Shown: positions 1-10,699 of the stretch, piece by piece
Position numbering within the stretch: the first letter of the stretch is position 1
Layout of the letters: each line of letters starts with the position of its first letter
NCBI GenBank assembly: GCA_023055425.1
Contig: JALGPY010000005.1
Location: 82,935,495-82,999,494, forward strand
DNA: 64,000 nucleotides
From: Linanthus parryae
Lineage: Eukaryota > Streptophyta > Magnoliopsida > Ericales > Polemoniaceae
Direction of reading: 5' to 3'
Made by a program: the position numbers and the translations under genes
Notes under the pieces: model-generated
Database searches by the model: none
What the model was told of the DNA's origin: nothing
Seen by the model: only the letters and a program-made list of their open reading frames with translations

Positions 1-479
1 CGCCGTTTTGTGCAGGCGGCGGCCGGTGGTGGTTTTGCTGGTGGTTGCGCTGGGGACGGGCGGTGGTGGTGGTGCGGATCTGGTGGTCCGAATTTCTTCG
101 GCGATTGGGTGGAGGCCGTCGGTAGCCGCTGAAGTAATAGCGTCGTGAGGGGCAGCTAGTGAAGGTCGCCGGTGAAATTGAGCGCCGTTGGTCTGGGTTT
201 CGTTCCGGCAAAAACAAGGACGACGCGATCTAGTTTTCTCTCCGGCAGAAACAGCGACGACGGCGAGGGTGTCTGCGCTTCCGGCTGCAGCTTGTTGCTC
301 GACGGCGACGACAAGCGTGTGGGGATCAGTACCGCCGTTCAAGGGGACGACGGCGTCGGATTCATGGTTTTCCTCGTTGCCGTCTTTGGTCTCGTCCTCC
401 ATGTCCTGTGGGTCTGCTGAGAGATGTACTTCGTGTTGGGACTTGCAAACACTTTGCTCGTCCACTGCAAATTCATGCT

Positions 480-920
480 CTATTTGATCACAACCCACTG
501 AAATCTCAGGGAAAGCTCCCGGATCTTGGTCATGCCCGTCTCCATACGTCCAATTGCCTGATTTAGTGTCAACGGCGGTTGGGGTTCGGGAGAAAGCAGC
601 CTTTGTTGCTGCTGGTACTCCGGCGGTGATTGTGATTCTGGGTTCGGCGGTTTTGGAGGAGACTGCGGTGGAGGCTGCTGGAGCTGAGTTTGGGCGACGA
701 CAGGGAGTATTTCGGACTCGCAGTCGAACTGGTTTTGTCCTCCTGTGTTCTGCTGAGGCGGTGACGATGGTTGAAGCAGCGGCGGCAGCGATAGTTGAAG
801 CGGCGGCTGTTCTTCATCTTCGTAGTAGTCCGGATCTAGAGCTTTGCTTATGTGACGCATCCTGTTGATGCAGTTGTTCAGGGCAACCACGAGATCTGCC
901 ATGGTGACAGGTGAATCCAT
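480..920 (-). CDS. Pro/Gln-rich leader or gag-like protein of the left-edge retroelement
   Basis: This is a 146-codon frame whose start codon lies 69 bp inside the 5' LTR boundary, the place expected for the first frame of an LTR element. Residues 1-35 look folded (MADLVVALNNCINRM, with hydrophobic spacing of a helix). Residues 36-115 are a proline/glutamine/serine tract with several PPP and QQQ runs, and the last 30 residues are again helix-like (LNQAIGRMETGMTKI). No zinc knuckle or protease motif is seen, and the frame stops at 480. It may be a short leader protein or the first part of a gag interrupted by a stop. I do not recognise a named family. Confidence 0.45.
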   Translation of the reverse strand: MDSPVTMADLVVALNNCINRMRHISKALDPDYYEDEEQPPLQLSLPPLLQPSSPPQQNTGGQNQFDCESEILPVVAQTQLQQPPPQSPPKPPNPESQSPPEYQQQQRLLSPEPQPPLTLNQAIGRMETGMTKIRELSLRFQWVVIK

Positions 921-989
921 GGTTGATGAAGTTTTGAGAACGAAAAACGCAGAGAAAATCTGACCGCCGTTAACAATGAAAGCACCAGT

Positions 990-1311
990 TGATACGGAAA
1001 AAGTATCAAGACAGGAAGAAACGGGAGATTTAGAGAGAGAATCTGAATATTTAGACGAAAAGAGAAGAGATAGATAAAAGAGAAGGGAGAGACAATAGAT
1101 TCGGGAATTGATATTCTTATTCCATGAATTATAATAAAAAATACATCGCTTAAATTGATAAACTCCTATCCTAAACTTAACATACCGGTCCTACTTTACG
1201 GGCTAACTAAATAAACATTAAATAATAATAATAATTAAAACAAATAATTCATTAACTAATAAATATTGCTACTAAATAACTAAATAATATCGATACGAAT
1301 CACCCGTATCA
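990..1311 (-). repeat. LTR (5' LTR of the left-edge element)
   Basis: The 322-bp segment begins TGATACGG and ends CCGTATCA, a perfect 8-bp terminal inverted repeat of TG...CA type. The sequence inside is AT-rich, with AATAATAAT runs. Each end also carries a short internal inverted repeat (GATAC...GTATC), so both LTR ends can fold as hairpins. A leader open reading frame follows immediately on the minus strand, so this is the 5' LTR. Confidence 0.75.
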
Positions 1312-1925
1312 TCAACTCAATTAACAAACCCACTGCTACAATAAATGGAATACAACTCTTTCTGACGATGTGGAGGGAACCCACGAGGCAATGATGTCGA
1401 CTATCAGTGCAACACAGAATAAAATCACAGGCAGAGGCGATGATTGCGCCGAAGAGGGGAATCACAAGCAGAGAGCAACGAAATAGAAGCAACAGAAATC
1501 GAAGCAAAGAGATCGACGGATTAGCGGCTTTTGGGTGCGTTGAAGAGAATGACAACGCCGAGGCAATCGCCGGTGGGAGAGAGGCCCCTCATCGGACCAA
1601 ACAGGGTCAGCGATCGGACTTGTGTAGCACCGCCGCAGTGATCGACGGCGTTGAGGACGATCGACGTCGCGGATAGCGACGGGAAGAGGGAGAAAGAGAG
1701 AGGGCGGAAGCTGGTGGAGCGGATCGGAGCGCTAGGTGGCAGCGGCAGTGCACGGGAAAGAGATATGCGGCGGCGGCGGCAGCTAGGGCTGCTCTGATAC
1801 CATGAAAGTATGTGAAATTGTCCTCTCGGACTTTTGAATTTCATAAGCAATATAAACAAAGGTGATAGAAGACTAATTACAGTTTAATCCCTAAACTAAG
1901 TGTAAGCTATCGCTATTACTAGCAA
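1312..1925 (-). mobile_element. Copia-type LTR fragment with tRNA-Met primer site and leader
   Basis: On the minus strand, TGGTATCAGAGC (1802-1791) is the standard initiator-tRNA-Met primer-binding site of plant LTR elements. An LTR-like stretch lies to its right, starting on the plus strand with TGAAAGTATGTG at 1803, and a GC-rich leader (CCGCCGCCGCC) lies to its left. Only about 120 bp of LTR seems to remain before sequence homologous to the upstream region of F-box copy 2 begins near 1925. The leader is broken at 1311 by the left-edge element. No partner LTR is seen, so this is a truncated 5' end. Confidence 0.55.
1791..1802 (-). other. Primer-binding site (tRNA-iMet)
   Basis: The plus strand reads GCTCTGATACCA; its complement TGGTATCAGAGC is the textbook plant primer site. 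It abuts a TG dinucleotide at 1803 that would be the LTR edge. Confidence 0.75.
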
Positions 1926-2015
1926 CTTCTTTTTCAATGACTGATTTAGATAGGATTCGTTCCAAATCAGGAAAGGATACCAACTAGTAGTATGACTCGT
2001 GCTTTTGAGCTCCCC

Positions 2016-2023
2016 TATATATT
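2016..2023 (+). promoter_or_regulatory. TATA box of F-box copy 1
   Basis: TATATATT lies in the context GAGCTCCCCTATATAT, about 110 bp before the start codon at 2128. The same context occurs before F-box copy 2 (18084-18091), so the promoter was duplicated with the gene. Confidence 0.5.
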
Positions 2024-2144
2024 GATATATCTTTCTATCATAGTTGCATGTTGTGTGATTTAGACAAACGTATTCAACTCCTTAAGGCTCTCATCGTCTT
2101 CTCCTCCTCCTGCTGCCTTTTACTATAATGATGGCAACCTCAAG

Positions 2145-2694
2145 CAGTGGCAGAGCCAGGAAATCAATTCATCCAAGACAAGATTCGCAAAGTCAAAAGT
2201 CAAATTTAAAACTCAAAGTCAACAGTCAAAAGTTGTTATATTTCATAAGCAATTATACACACAAACATCAAATTAATAATGAACACAATACTCACAAGTC
2301 ACAATTTATTTATTTTTTAGGAGACAATGAATTTTTAATGGTAAATGGTAAATTATAATGAACACAATACTCACAAAGTCACAATTTTTACTTTTATTTG
2401 GAGGAGATAATGAGTTTTTTAATGGTAAATGGTATGGTAAGTTGGCAAAAAAAAGGAATGAAAAAAAAATTATTGACTGGGAGGAGAATTGAACCTGTGT
2501 AGTAGGATTTGCCAACTACAACAACTAACCACTAGGGCACTTGGGCAGTTTAGAAAATTAGGAGGGGGGCAAAATTCTATATTCCTTTCAGTTTAGTCAT
2601 AAAAAAATCTATAAAACTAGGGGTATTAGTAGAAATTTTCAAATTTCAGGGGGGACAACACCCCCCCCCCCCCCCCAACATAGGTCCGCCCCTG
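2145..2694 (+). mobile_element. hAT-type MITE in F-box copy 1
   Basis: The element begins CAGTGGCAGAGCCAGG and ends CATAGGTCCGCCCCTG, imperfect terminal inverted repeats typical of plant hAT MITEs. It is flanked by a perfect 8-bp duplication, ACCTCAAG (2137-2144 and 2695-2702), which is hAT-specific in length. It lies eight codons into the F-box gene. It ends in a long C run, and inside is a tRNA-like segment on the minus strand (see 2478-2545). No transposase is present. A degenerate relative sits at about 18250-18691. Confidence 0.85.
2478..2545 (-). repeat. tRNA-like segment with pol III A/B-box resemblance inside the MITE
   Basis: On the minus strand a stretch like an A box (GTGCCCTAGTGGTTAG, 2540-2525) is followed about 30 bp later by a B-box match (GGTTCAATTCTCC, 2495-2483). 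A second MITE copy keeps both, with the B box as GGTTCGATTCTC (about 18490-18479). It is too degenerate to be a tRNA gene. It may be a SINE or tRNA fragment fixed in this MITE family. Confidence 0.4.
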
Positions 2695-3009
2695 ACCTCA
2701 AGTAGGAACAGCGGATGAAGTATTCATGTTCCCGACGACGTGGTATTTGAAATCTTCGCGAGACTACCGGTGAAATCTTTGATGCGGTTCAAGTCTGTTT
2801 GCAGAACATGGTCAGATATCATCACAAACCCCCCCCCCATTTTATCTCTGTGCATCTAAACAACGGGATGTCAGGAAAGAGGATCCGTTCCAGCACTTGT
2901 TGCGGCGTATCAGTAAGCACTAAAGAGTAGGTGGGTAATGAACGAGGTTTCCCTGACTTTTTACGATTTTCTAAAAATCCATGTCTGTGACCTGCCTCCT
3001 AGTAACTTG

Positions 3010-3526
3010 TGTTGTGTAAAAGTTCCAAAATACTATTTTTTTGTTTAAATTTAAATTTTGACTTTTCTGAAAAATTTTGTTGTTTCAAATAGTTGTAACT
3101 TTTACAACAGTTGTGTTTTTTCATAGTGTCTTTTCCTTAAAGGTGCTTCTAGTACCTTTTGGTTCCTATAAATACAAAATGTCTTTTATGTCAAATAATG
3201 TTTTCATATTTGTGTCTTTCTTCTTCAATCACTTGTCCCGTGTCCGGGTTGGGTTGCGAGAAGTGCAATCTTGCTTCTTCTCCATCGTGATAGGCATTGT
3301 ATCGGTGGGTAGCATTTCCGTGTATCCCATTTTGCACCGCCTAGTGGAGGAAATTACTATCCTAAAGATAGGTCCTGGACCGCCTTAGCCTAGACAATTA
3401 TTCTCCTCATCTCCTACAAAATTGATAAGTTCGTCTATCTCTTTTTTATTTTATGAGTTTTACAATTCGTGTTTTTGTACTAACACAATTCTGAAATTGT
3501 TCGTCTTTGGTGGATATTCCACAACA
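3010..3526 (+). repeat. Left LTR of the 3.2-kb element
   Basis: It starts TGTTGTGTAAAA and ends TTCCACAACA. It shares long blocks with 5695-6236, for example GGTGGGTAGCATTTCCGTGT and TTTTTGTACTAACACAATTC. Confidence 0.8.
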
Positions 3527-5694
3527 ATTTTAGGATAGTAATTCTTCTCTTGGTAACCAAATTCAATATCAGGATATGAGGAAATGGCAGAAAAATTGAG
3601 AAATCGGGCAATGGTCATAACAGTGATGTCAAGGCATGGACTAATATAAACTACCATCATGAGTTCAAAAGGTTGTTGAAGGAGATTAAATGCAAACAAA
3701 GAGGAAATTCAGTTTCGAGAACGGGAAATATTGACCTTTGCACCAATGTAAATTGTACCAGGTTCATCTTGCATCAGAATGATACAACAAATCTGAGATG
3801 GGTCTCAAGTGGGTTTTCTGTCGTTCTACAACATAGTTCATCAATCATCGGATATAAAGAAGTTTGATCATGCGAGGAGCGAAAGGGAGAAAAAGGATTC
3901 TTCATTTCAGAAGTGGACACGGACGATATGTCTTGATGTGTGCAATAAACTTGGCAACATAAAATTTTGCCTGAGGGCAAAGAAAAGGAAATTCCCTCAA
4001 GAGAACATGCGATGTTTTGGGAATATGACTCATATTTATATGAATCAAAGACAGTGAAAATGCCATGAGAGGGAGTAGAGAGAGGGAGTTTCTTAAATGA
4101 AGACTTCCTCTTAAAACCAACTTCATCAACCATACGGATCTCCAGGTATGTCTAACTATACTATATATTTCCTATTTCATTTGTGTTTTATTGTTTTATG
4201 TGAATCTCTAGAAACAAACTGCATGTGGCAGTTTGCTTTAGTTCTTCTTTCTGAAGTTGGGGACCTCTTGCAGAGGTATGTCCCTTCTGTAGAATCAGAT
4301 AGGTACAATGTGCTTATCATGAAAATGTTATATTTTTGAATAAGAATTTTTTTCTCAAATTGGTGTTTGTCTTTTACTGTGGATTATTGCTTACATTTAT
4401 TTTTGAGAGAATATTCTTAACTTTGGTCATGACTGTTGTTTGTCAAAGCCTGTGAAGAAATCCAACTAGTGGTTTATTATAGTGGTGTCATGGTTTATGT
4501 AAAAGAATTCGCCTATCATGATATTATGGCAAAGGCCAAAAAAAAGAGCACTCTTTCAACAACGGGAGGAAAGAAAATGATTTGTTTAGTTAAACTGTTA
4601 TCGCATGTTAGGGTTATTTTGGGCATTGTTATACTTTTTTCAGAAAATTAATTGGAAGTTCAACGAAGCTACCAAATTTATTTTCTATCATGGATAGAAA
4701 TTAGGACGAGGGGAAGGCGACTTAAGCAAATGACGCTGCAATAAAAGTCTTTTTGATGTACGGAAAAAGCGAAATAAAATTGTCATTTTTCTACATTAGT
4801 GAGATGTTAATTATTATCGTGGTATTATATTGTGTTGCTAATATTTGTTTTTGATAGATGTGCGAGTACCTTTTGAGTAAGCGTCAACTAAAAAAATATG
4901 ATAATGAGAATGTCATAGAATTTATAAATTCATGAGAAATCCCCATAACTTGGATGTGTCGTTTGCGACAAATTGTCATGACAATTGAGATAAAGAGTGA
5001 AGTACCAACCTAATATGATTTGGTTGAAGATATTAAAGTCACGGGAGATATGGGACTATTACCGATCAATAGAGGTGTCTAAATTGAAACCTACCTCATC
5101 ATGATGATGTCGGTCATTACCGAAAATTACATGCATGGAGGTTCAAAGGCAATTCAATTAAAAGACTACCCGTGGAATGCTAGTGTGAGATTACATTCCC
5201 AATGCATTGCATTATTTAAGGAATAGTGGGGGTACAAGCTTCTTACTAAGAAATGAATGCTATTCCTTTAAAGCCCCGTATCTGACTAATGCACTGTTTA
5301 TCCACAACAATATTAGTAGGTTGGACGTGACGTCCTTAACATAACTCATAGCCTTTATGGTTGAGCGATTAGGAGGTTGTGGACGCTCTAGATGAGTATG
5401 CCTTTGCAAGTAAGGAAGTCCGAGGGCGCTTCCTAGGGGTTATCGGTAAGGCCCCGAGAGTACTTGCTAAGACCGATTCAGCGCAAGGCCCATATCAAAG
5501 CGTTGCCTCTTGAAGAATTAGAACACGGTACCTACGTGAATAGTTTCTTACTATCCTCACGGATATAAGTCTCTATTCAAACCACAATTCAAGACCCAGT
5601 CCACCGTTGGCGATACGTGGTACTATACCCAATCTTATTTTTCTTCGCGTTGTTTTACTTTTTAGTCAACTATTTTAGAATTTTTAGTGGGGGG
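3527..5694. other. Interior of the 3.2-kb LTR element, no gene recognised
   Basis: This is AT-rich sequence with short frames on both strands and no zinc knuckle, protease, integrase or reverse transcriptase motif. Frames on the minus strand (3460-4133) are fragmentary and I cannot assign them. Confidence 0.5.
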
Positions 5695-6236
5695 TTCTTG
5701 TGTAAAAATTCCAAAATACTATTTTTGTGTTTAAATTTAAATTGTGACTTTTCTGAAGAATTGTGTTGTTTCAAATAGTTGTAACTTTTACAACAATTGT
5801 GTTTTTTCATAGTGTCTTTTCCTAAAAGGTGCTTCATGTACCCTTTGGTTCCTATAAATACAATTATGTCTTTTGTGTCAAATAACATTTTCAGATTTGT
5901 GTCTTTCTTCTTCAATCACTTATCCCTTGTCCGGGTCATTTAGGAGAAGGCAAGAAGTGCAATATTGCTTCTTCTCCAGCATGGCAGGCATTGTATCGGT
6001 GGGTAGCATTTCCGTGTATCCCATTTTGCACCATATAGTGGGGGAAATTACTATCCTAAAGATAGGTCCTGGACCTCCTTAGCCTACACTATTTATCTTT
6101 CCTCTCCTACAAAAGTGATAAGTTCTTCTATCTCTTTTTCTCGTTCTTCTCTATTTTATTTTATGAGTTTTCTGATTCGTGTTTTTGTACTAACACAATT
6201 CTGAAATTGTTTTTCTTTGGTGGATTTTCCAAAACA
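5695..6236 (+). repeat. Right LTR of the 3.2-kb element
   Basis: It is the partner of 3010-3526 and slightly longer because of small indels (for example the TCATTTAGGAGAAGGC stretch). It ends CCAAAACA directly before the ACTTG target duplication. The first bases (TTCTTGTGTAAAA) have lost the canonical TG. The differences between the two LTRs are many, so the insertion is not recent. Confidence 0.8.
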
Positions 6237-7172
6237 ACTTGATGGATACCATTCAGTACAAAGCTCCATATGTTGTTGCTGCTGCTACCGTTCAGAACAA
6301 ACCTTTTTCAGTTGTCGGGTATTGCGACGACATGTTTTGTCTCTCATGGGGCCACTTTGCGCGCGATACAATCAAAGACCATAATCAGTCTCCCCACACC
6401 ATCATTGCCCTATGAAACCCTGCGATTAGAGAAGTTAGGGTTCTTCCTATGTCTGAATACGATTTCCCACCCTACCAAAGGGAACTGGCTGTTGATATAG
6501 GGTTCGGATACGATCCCAAAACAGATGACTACAAGGTTGTCAAGATTGTAACTATGTTAGGTAGTGAGGGACTGGACATTCTTGAAGTTTATTCTATGAG
6601 AACCAATTCTTGGGAGAAGGTAACAATTTTAAGCGGAAACGAAAAATACGCTGATGTGCAGAAGATAATGGCGCTTGCCTTCACATCAGGTTTGTGCACC
6701 GTAGAAAACGGTGGCGGAGTTCTTCACTGGACAATGTGGACTCGAATGTGGGGATACGAGGAGTTCTTTATTGTCTCTTTTTTCATGAATGACAACTCAC
6801 TCCGCGTTACCAGGATGCCGACCAAGGATGCATGGTTTACAAAACCAATCACTTCCCTGCTGAATCAGAAGCTTGTCATTGTAGCTGAAAACTCCTACAA
6901 CGACACAGTTGAAGTATTACTAATGAAGGACTATGGACTTGATGAAAAGTCCTGCTGGTATCCTGTGTTATGTTTGAAAATACTACCCAATATTAGCAGC
7001 TACTCGCCCTTAGGTTTTTGGAAGGACAACGTGCTTCTCATGTTGCCATCCGGTTTTTCTAGACATTGCTACTAAACAATCAATGGACCTTCAAGAACAT
7101 ACCCCGGATATGGATTCCTTTTACACAGAGACCCTAGTTTCAGTGAAGCCACAACACTAGCTAGTTCCTAAA

Positions 7173-8769
7173 TGTTAGAATCCATGGGGTTCCACCTCAA
7201 AACCAATTGGCAATGATGGGAGTAGCCCAGGAGACTACTTGAATTCCTCATGTGTGACTTCACTAGATATGGTTTGATAAGTCTGAAGCTCATGGATACT
7301 ATGATATGAAAATACAGGAAAGTGCTTAGCTCCTTGATGATGAAAGCCAAAAACACAAGCATAAGAAATTGCTAAAGTACCAAAGCTTCAAAGCTTTGAG
7401 TTACTGTAGCAGTTCTTGTATGCTATATTTGTCTAACTATTTTGTGCAGGTTTTGGTTATGTTTTGATGATGATTAGTTTAGTTTTATAATTATATTCAG
7501 TAATCTATATCCTAAGAGGATCACTGCAGTATTAGATTGGATTGAAAATCCAATACACATTCGGGAGAAATTAGCAGGCAAAGCTTCAAAGCTTTGAGAT
7601 TTTCAAGTCACTCTTTACTGGTAAGTTCTTCTAACCATCTTTTTGTGTGCAGATGGATTCAGTGTTACTTGGATGTTGTTACATCCTGATTATTGTCTAT
7701 TTTTGTGGACTCTATATTGGGTATTAGATATATTCATGAGATTGAATATAATTGTTAAATCAGAACTATCAGCAGAGAAGTCTAGCATGATTATCTTTTT
7801 ATTGGTTAGCTGCTGTTTCAAGCAGATCTCTTTGCTACATTGTATTGTTATTTGTTTAATCTTGTTTTCTAAGTACTTTCAGGTTTGCTGGACTCTCCAA
7901 CGTCCATAAACAGATCAGCAATGTACTCAAATTGAGCTGTTTACAGGAGCTTAACAGATAGGAGACATTTTAGGAATTCTGTTCCTGAAATCTCTCAAGT
8001 TAGTTGCAGACTAAAACAGCTAGCTAAGTTTGAATTGCAGAGACTATTTAGAGACACAGAGGTCGTATATTTGAAGAGGACAATCATCTGGGAAGATCAA
8101 TTACATACAACTCTTCAGATCATTCAGGGAATCAATTCAAGCAGGCTGAAGATCACTCAAATCCAGAAGAACTCTTACATGCTTTAAACAGCTTATTCTT
8201 TCTGAGTTCTTCTCTCTGTACTTAATTGTGTCATCTTTTATGTATTTCTAAACCTCACTAAACTTAGTAGCTTGGTTGTTCAAGTGAACAACAAGAGGTT
8301 CTTATTGTTTCAACAGGTTGTAGCCTGTAACTAGATAGGTTGGGAACCACAAGCTGTATAAGTGTAAGGTAGCTCACTTAGGTTTGAGATCTAGGGCTAA
8401 ATCTGGGTGAATTATAAGAAATTGTGTTTGAATCCTAGAGGGATTAGATCCCTCAGGCAGAGACTAGGTCCAATTGTGACTGAACTCTGTAAAATATATG
8501 TGTCCTTGCTATTTACTTTTGCTGCATTTATATACAGTTTATATTGGAAGTTTCAAAGATTTGGAGCTTTCCAAGTATCAAAGCTTTGAAGTCTCTATAC
8601 TCCGCCGTTATATCTTTCAAATTCTCAAATCTATCTTTGAGATATCAACAGTTAGTTTTACTTAAGTTTAAAAAAGTTGAGTTTTGGCAAAAGCTATCAT
8701 ACTCCATTCAACCCCCCTCCCCTTCTAGAATATTATTTTACCAGTTTACACCTACATTACACACTTTCA
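7173..8769 (+). repeat. Putative 5' LTR region of the copia element (left edge unproven)
   Basis: The sequence directly before the primer site ends CACTTTCA at 8769, a valid LTR end. A TG start candidate (TGTTAGAATCC) is at 7173, just after the F-box pseudogene stops, which would give a 1.6-kb LTR. I could not find a matching 3' LTR, so the left boundary is a guess. The region contains several copies of the palindrome TCAAAGCTTTGA that recur inside the element. Confidence 0.4.
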
Positions 8770-8771
8770 AT

Positions 8772-8783
8772 TGGTATTAGTGC
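8772..8783 (+). other. Primer-binding site of the copia element
   Basis: TGGTATTAGTGC matches the tRNA-iMet complement TGGTATCAGAGC at 10 of 12 positions. It lies two bases after the LTR end CACTTTCA. Confidence 0.6.
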
Positions 8784-8821
8784 TTTGGGTCACAGTTTAA
8801 AGATCTAAAAATCTTGTGACA

Positions 8822-10620
8822 ATGAGTTTTGTAGGTGAAGGAGGATTCTAACAGGGAAGGGCATCTAATATACCTCCATTATTATGTGGTGATAACTTTG
8901 TGCATTGGAAGGCATTGATGAAAATGTTCATCATAGATCAGGACATGGAACTATGGTCTATTATTGTGAATGGGCCAAACATATTCTACACTACTGTGGA
9001 TGGTGTTAGAACTGTCAAACCTGATGAAGATCTCTCAGTTACTGAACTAGAAAAGGTATCAAAAAATTACAAAGCTTTGAACTTATTCTATTGTGCTCTT
9101 AGTGCAGATGAGTTCAACAGGATACCCAACTGCAAGAATGCAAAGGAGATCTGGGATAAGTTGACTGTTACCTATGAAGGAACTAGCCAAGTCAAGCAGA
9201 CAAAGATTAATATCCTTTTGAGGCACTAGGAACTGTTTAATATGAACTCTGATGAGTCCATCAAAGATATGTTCAAAAGGTTTACAGATATTTTGAACAA
9301 CTTGGAATATTTGGGAAAAGTATTATCAAATGAAGAAAAATTCAGGAAGATTCTCAGAAGCTTGCCTAAAGCCAAATGGGAGCCCAAAACTACAGCCATT
9401 GAAGAAGCTCGGGACTTGAGCATTCTAGAACTGGATGATCTGCAAAGAAAGTTACTCACTCATAAGATCTCTATGAAGGAGGTTGATGGTGAACTGAGTG
9501 ACAACATAAAGAATCTGGCACTCAAGGAAAAAGACAATGAAAAATCTCAAAGCCTTGAACAAAAGGAAGACGATGATGATGATGAGGAAGCCTTAGCCTT
9601 GATTTCCAAAGCCTTGGCCATAATTCTCAAGAAAAAGAGGAACTCTGGAAACAAGGATCACAACAAATAAAAGTGCAGATCCTCAACTAACAAGGATCAG
9701 AAAGGTAAGTCCTCATCACAATCATATAAACCTAAAGTTATCAATTGCTATGAATGTGGAGATGCAGATCACTTGGTGAGAGACTGTCCTCAAAAGAAAA
9801 AGAACAGACAATTTTCAAAGAAGGAAAATGACAACAGAAGGAAGAAAGCAATGGTGGCTTCATGGAGTGATTCCGACTCTTCAGAATCAGATCTGATGAT
9901 GAGCAAGCCAATCTATGTTTAATGGCTGGACATCAAGAGAACCATTCCACTGAGAAACCAATTGATAACATGGTAAAAAATCTTTTATCTAGTCCTTCTG
10001 ATATGTTACCTGAAATCCTCAAAAGTATGTTTCTAAATGAAGAGAGTTACATGAATGAGATTGACTCTTTGAAAATGGAGGTTCATGAGCAGGAAAAAGA
10101 AAACTTAGATTTGGTTTTTCAGAATAAATTTCTTGAAGCTACTAAGTTAAAAATTGACAGTGACTTTAAAGCCTTGGACAATAGATTCAGAGCTTTGAAA
10201 TCACAAGTCAAAGAAGTAGTTGATCAAAACACAATTCTAACCGATAAGTTTGTTGATCTAAAAAATCATTATGATGATTTAGAACAACAAAACACTACTT
10301 TGACTAGTAAGCTTCAAGAATCCAAGAAAATTATTTCAACTTTTGCTGGCTCAGAACAGAAGTTAAGTCTCATGCTTAGAGGAAGTATGCAGTCTGTTCA
10401 CAAAAGTGGAATTGCATATAATCCAAATTTTCCAAGAAAAAGCCAAACCACATTTGTGAAAGCAGGAAGCAGACTTTCACCAAAGTATCATTATTGATGT
10501 AAAATTGGACATGTAAAAGTAACTTGCCCCTTTAGAAGGACAGAACCTCACATAATGAGGAACACCTATCCTTATCAGCTTAAGGGACAAGTGAAACACA
10601 TTTGAGTTCGAAAAGGAGTT
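8822..10620 (+). pseudogene. Copia gag (capsid, zinc knuckles, coiled coil)
   Basis: The frame starts MSFVGEGGF and is broken by a stop at once (TAA near 8849). The capsid part follows with motifs usual for copia gag (GDNFVHWKALMK, KEIWDKLTVTYEG) and a further stop near 9229 (LLRH stop ELF). An acidic DDDDDEE stretch precedes a canonical CX2CX4HX4C zinc knuckle (CYECGDADHLVRDC, about 9748-9789). After another stop a 191-codon stretch (9922-10497) is strongly helical with heptads (LDLVFQNKFLEATKLKI). A second knuckle-like run (CKIGHVKVTC) follows the stop at 10497. The coiled-coil extension fits SIRE/Maximus gag. It would package element RNA in cytoplasmic particles if intact. Confidence 0.8.
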
Positions 10621-10699
10621 AGACCACCTAATATGGTTGACTCTAAGTATGAATCCAAATTCTACACTTGGTCTAATATCCTGTTATGGCATTGATTGA

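Larger units (their letters stand above)
1..1311 (-). mobile_element. 5' end of an LTR retrotransposon, cut by the window edge
   Basis: Read on the minus strand, an LTR (1311 down to 990) is followed by the sequence ACTGGTGCTTTCATTG, a likely primer-binding region, and then by a reading frame starting at 920. The rest, down to base 1, is GC-rich and encodes proline/threonine-rich low-complexity protein, as in gag leaders of some plant Ty3/gypsy elements. No reverse transcriptase is inside the window, so the lineage is not proven. The other LTR and the target duplication lie beyond the left edge. The element sits inside the leader of the copia-type fragment to its right. Confidence 0.7.
3010..6236. 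mobile_element. Non-autonomous LTR retroelement inserted in F-box copy 1
   Basis: Two near-identical direct repeats of about 520-540 bp enclose 2.2 kb with no recognisable gag or pol. A perfect 5-bp duplication, ACTTG (3005-3009 and 6237-6241), flanks the whole and splits the F-box reading frame. A polypurine run (GTGGGGGG, 5687-5694) precedes the right repeat, suggesting plus orientation. The sequence after the left repeat (ATTTTAGGATAGTAATTC) does not match the usual tRNA-Met primer site. Short frames in the interior do not match a family I know, and 4140-4280 has GT/AG-like junctions that might be a captured gene. Coding capacity seems absent, so it would have relied on another element. 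Confidence 0.75.
2128..7159 (+). pseudogene. F-box protein pseudogene, copy 1 (F-box plus associated domain)
   Basis: F-box proteins are the substrate-binding subunits of SCF ubiquitin ligases. The start (MMATSSS) is at 2128. The F-box core (VPDDVVFEIFARLPVKSLMR) resumes at about 2733, after a MITE. The C-terminal associated domain runs from 6242 to 7159, with motifs such as GFGYDPKTDDYKVV, YSMRTNSWEKV and LGFWKDNVLLM. The gene is dead several times over: the MITE at 2145-2694, an LTR element at 3010-6236, an expanded C run near 2830 that shifts the frame, a TGA at about 6412 where copy 2 has Cys (CNPAIRE), and a frameshift near 7045 before the conserved tail (TETLVSVKPQH). Copy 2 at 18178 is the close paralogue. 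Without its insertions it would be about 400 codons, normal for the family. The target protein is unknown. Confidence 0.85.

Noticed and set aside
2478..2545. A real tRNA gene
   Set aside because: The cloverleaf cannot be formed and the anticodon region is degenerate; kept only as a tRNA-like segment.
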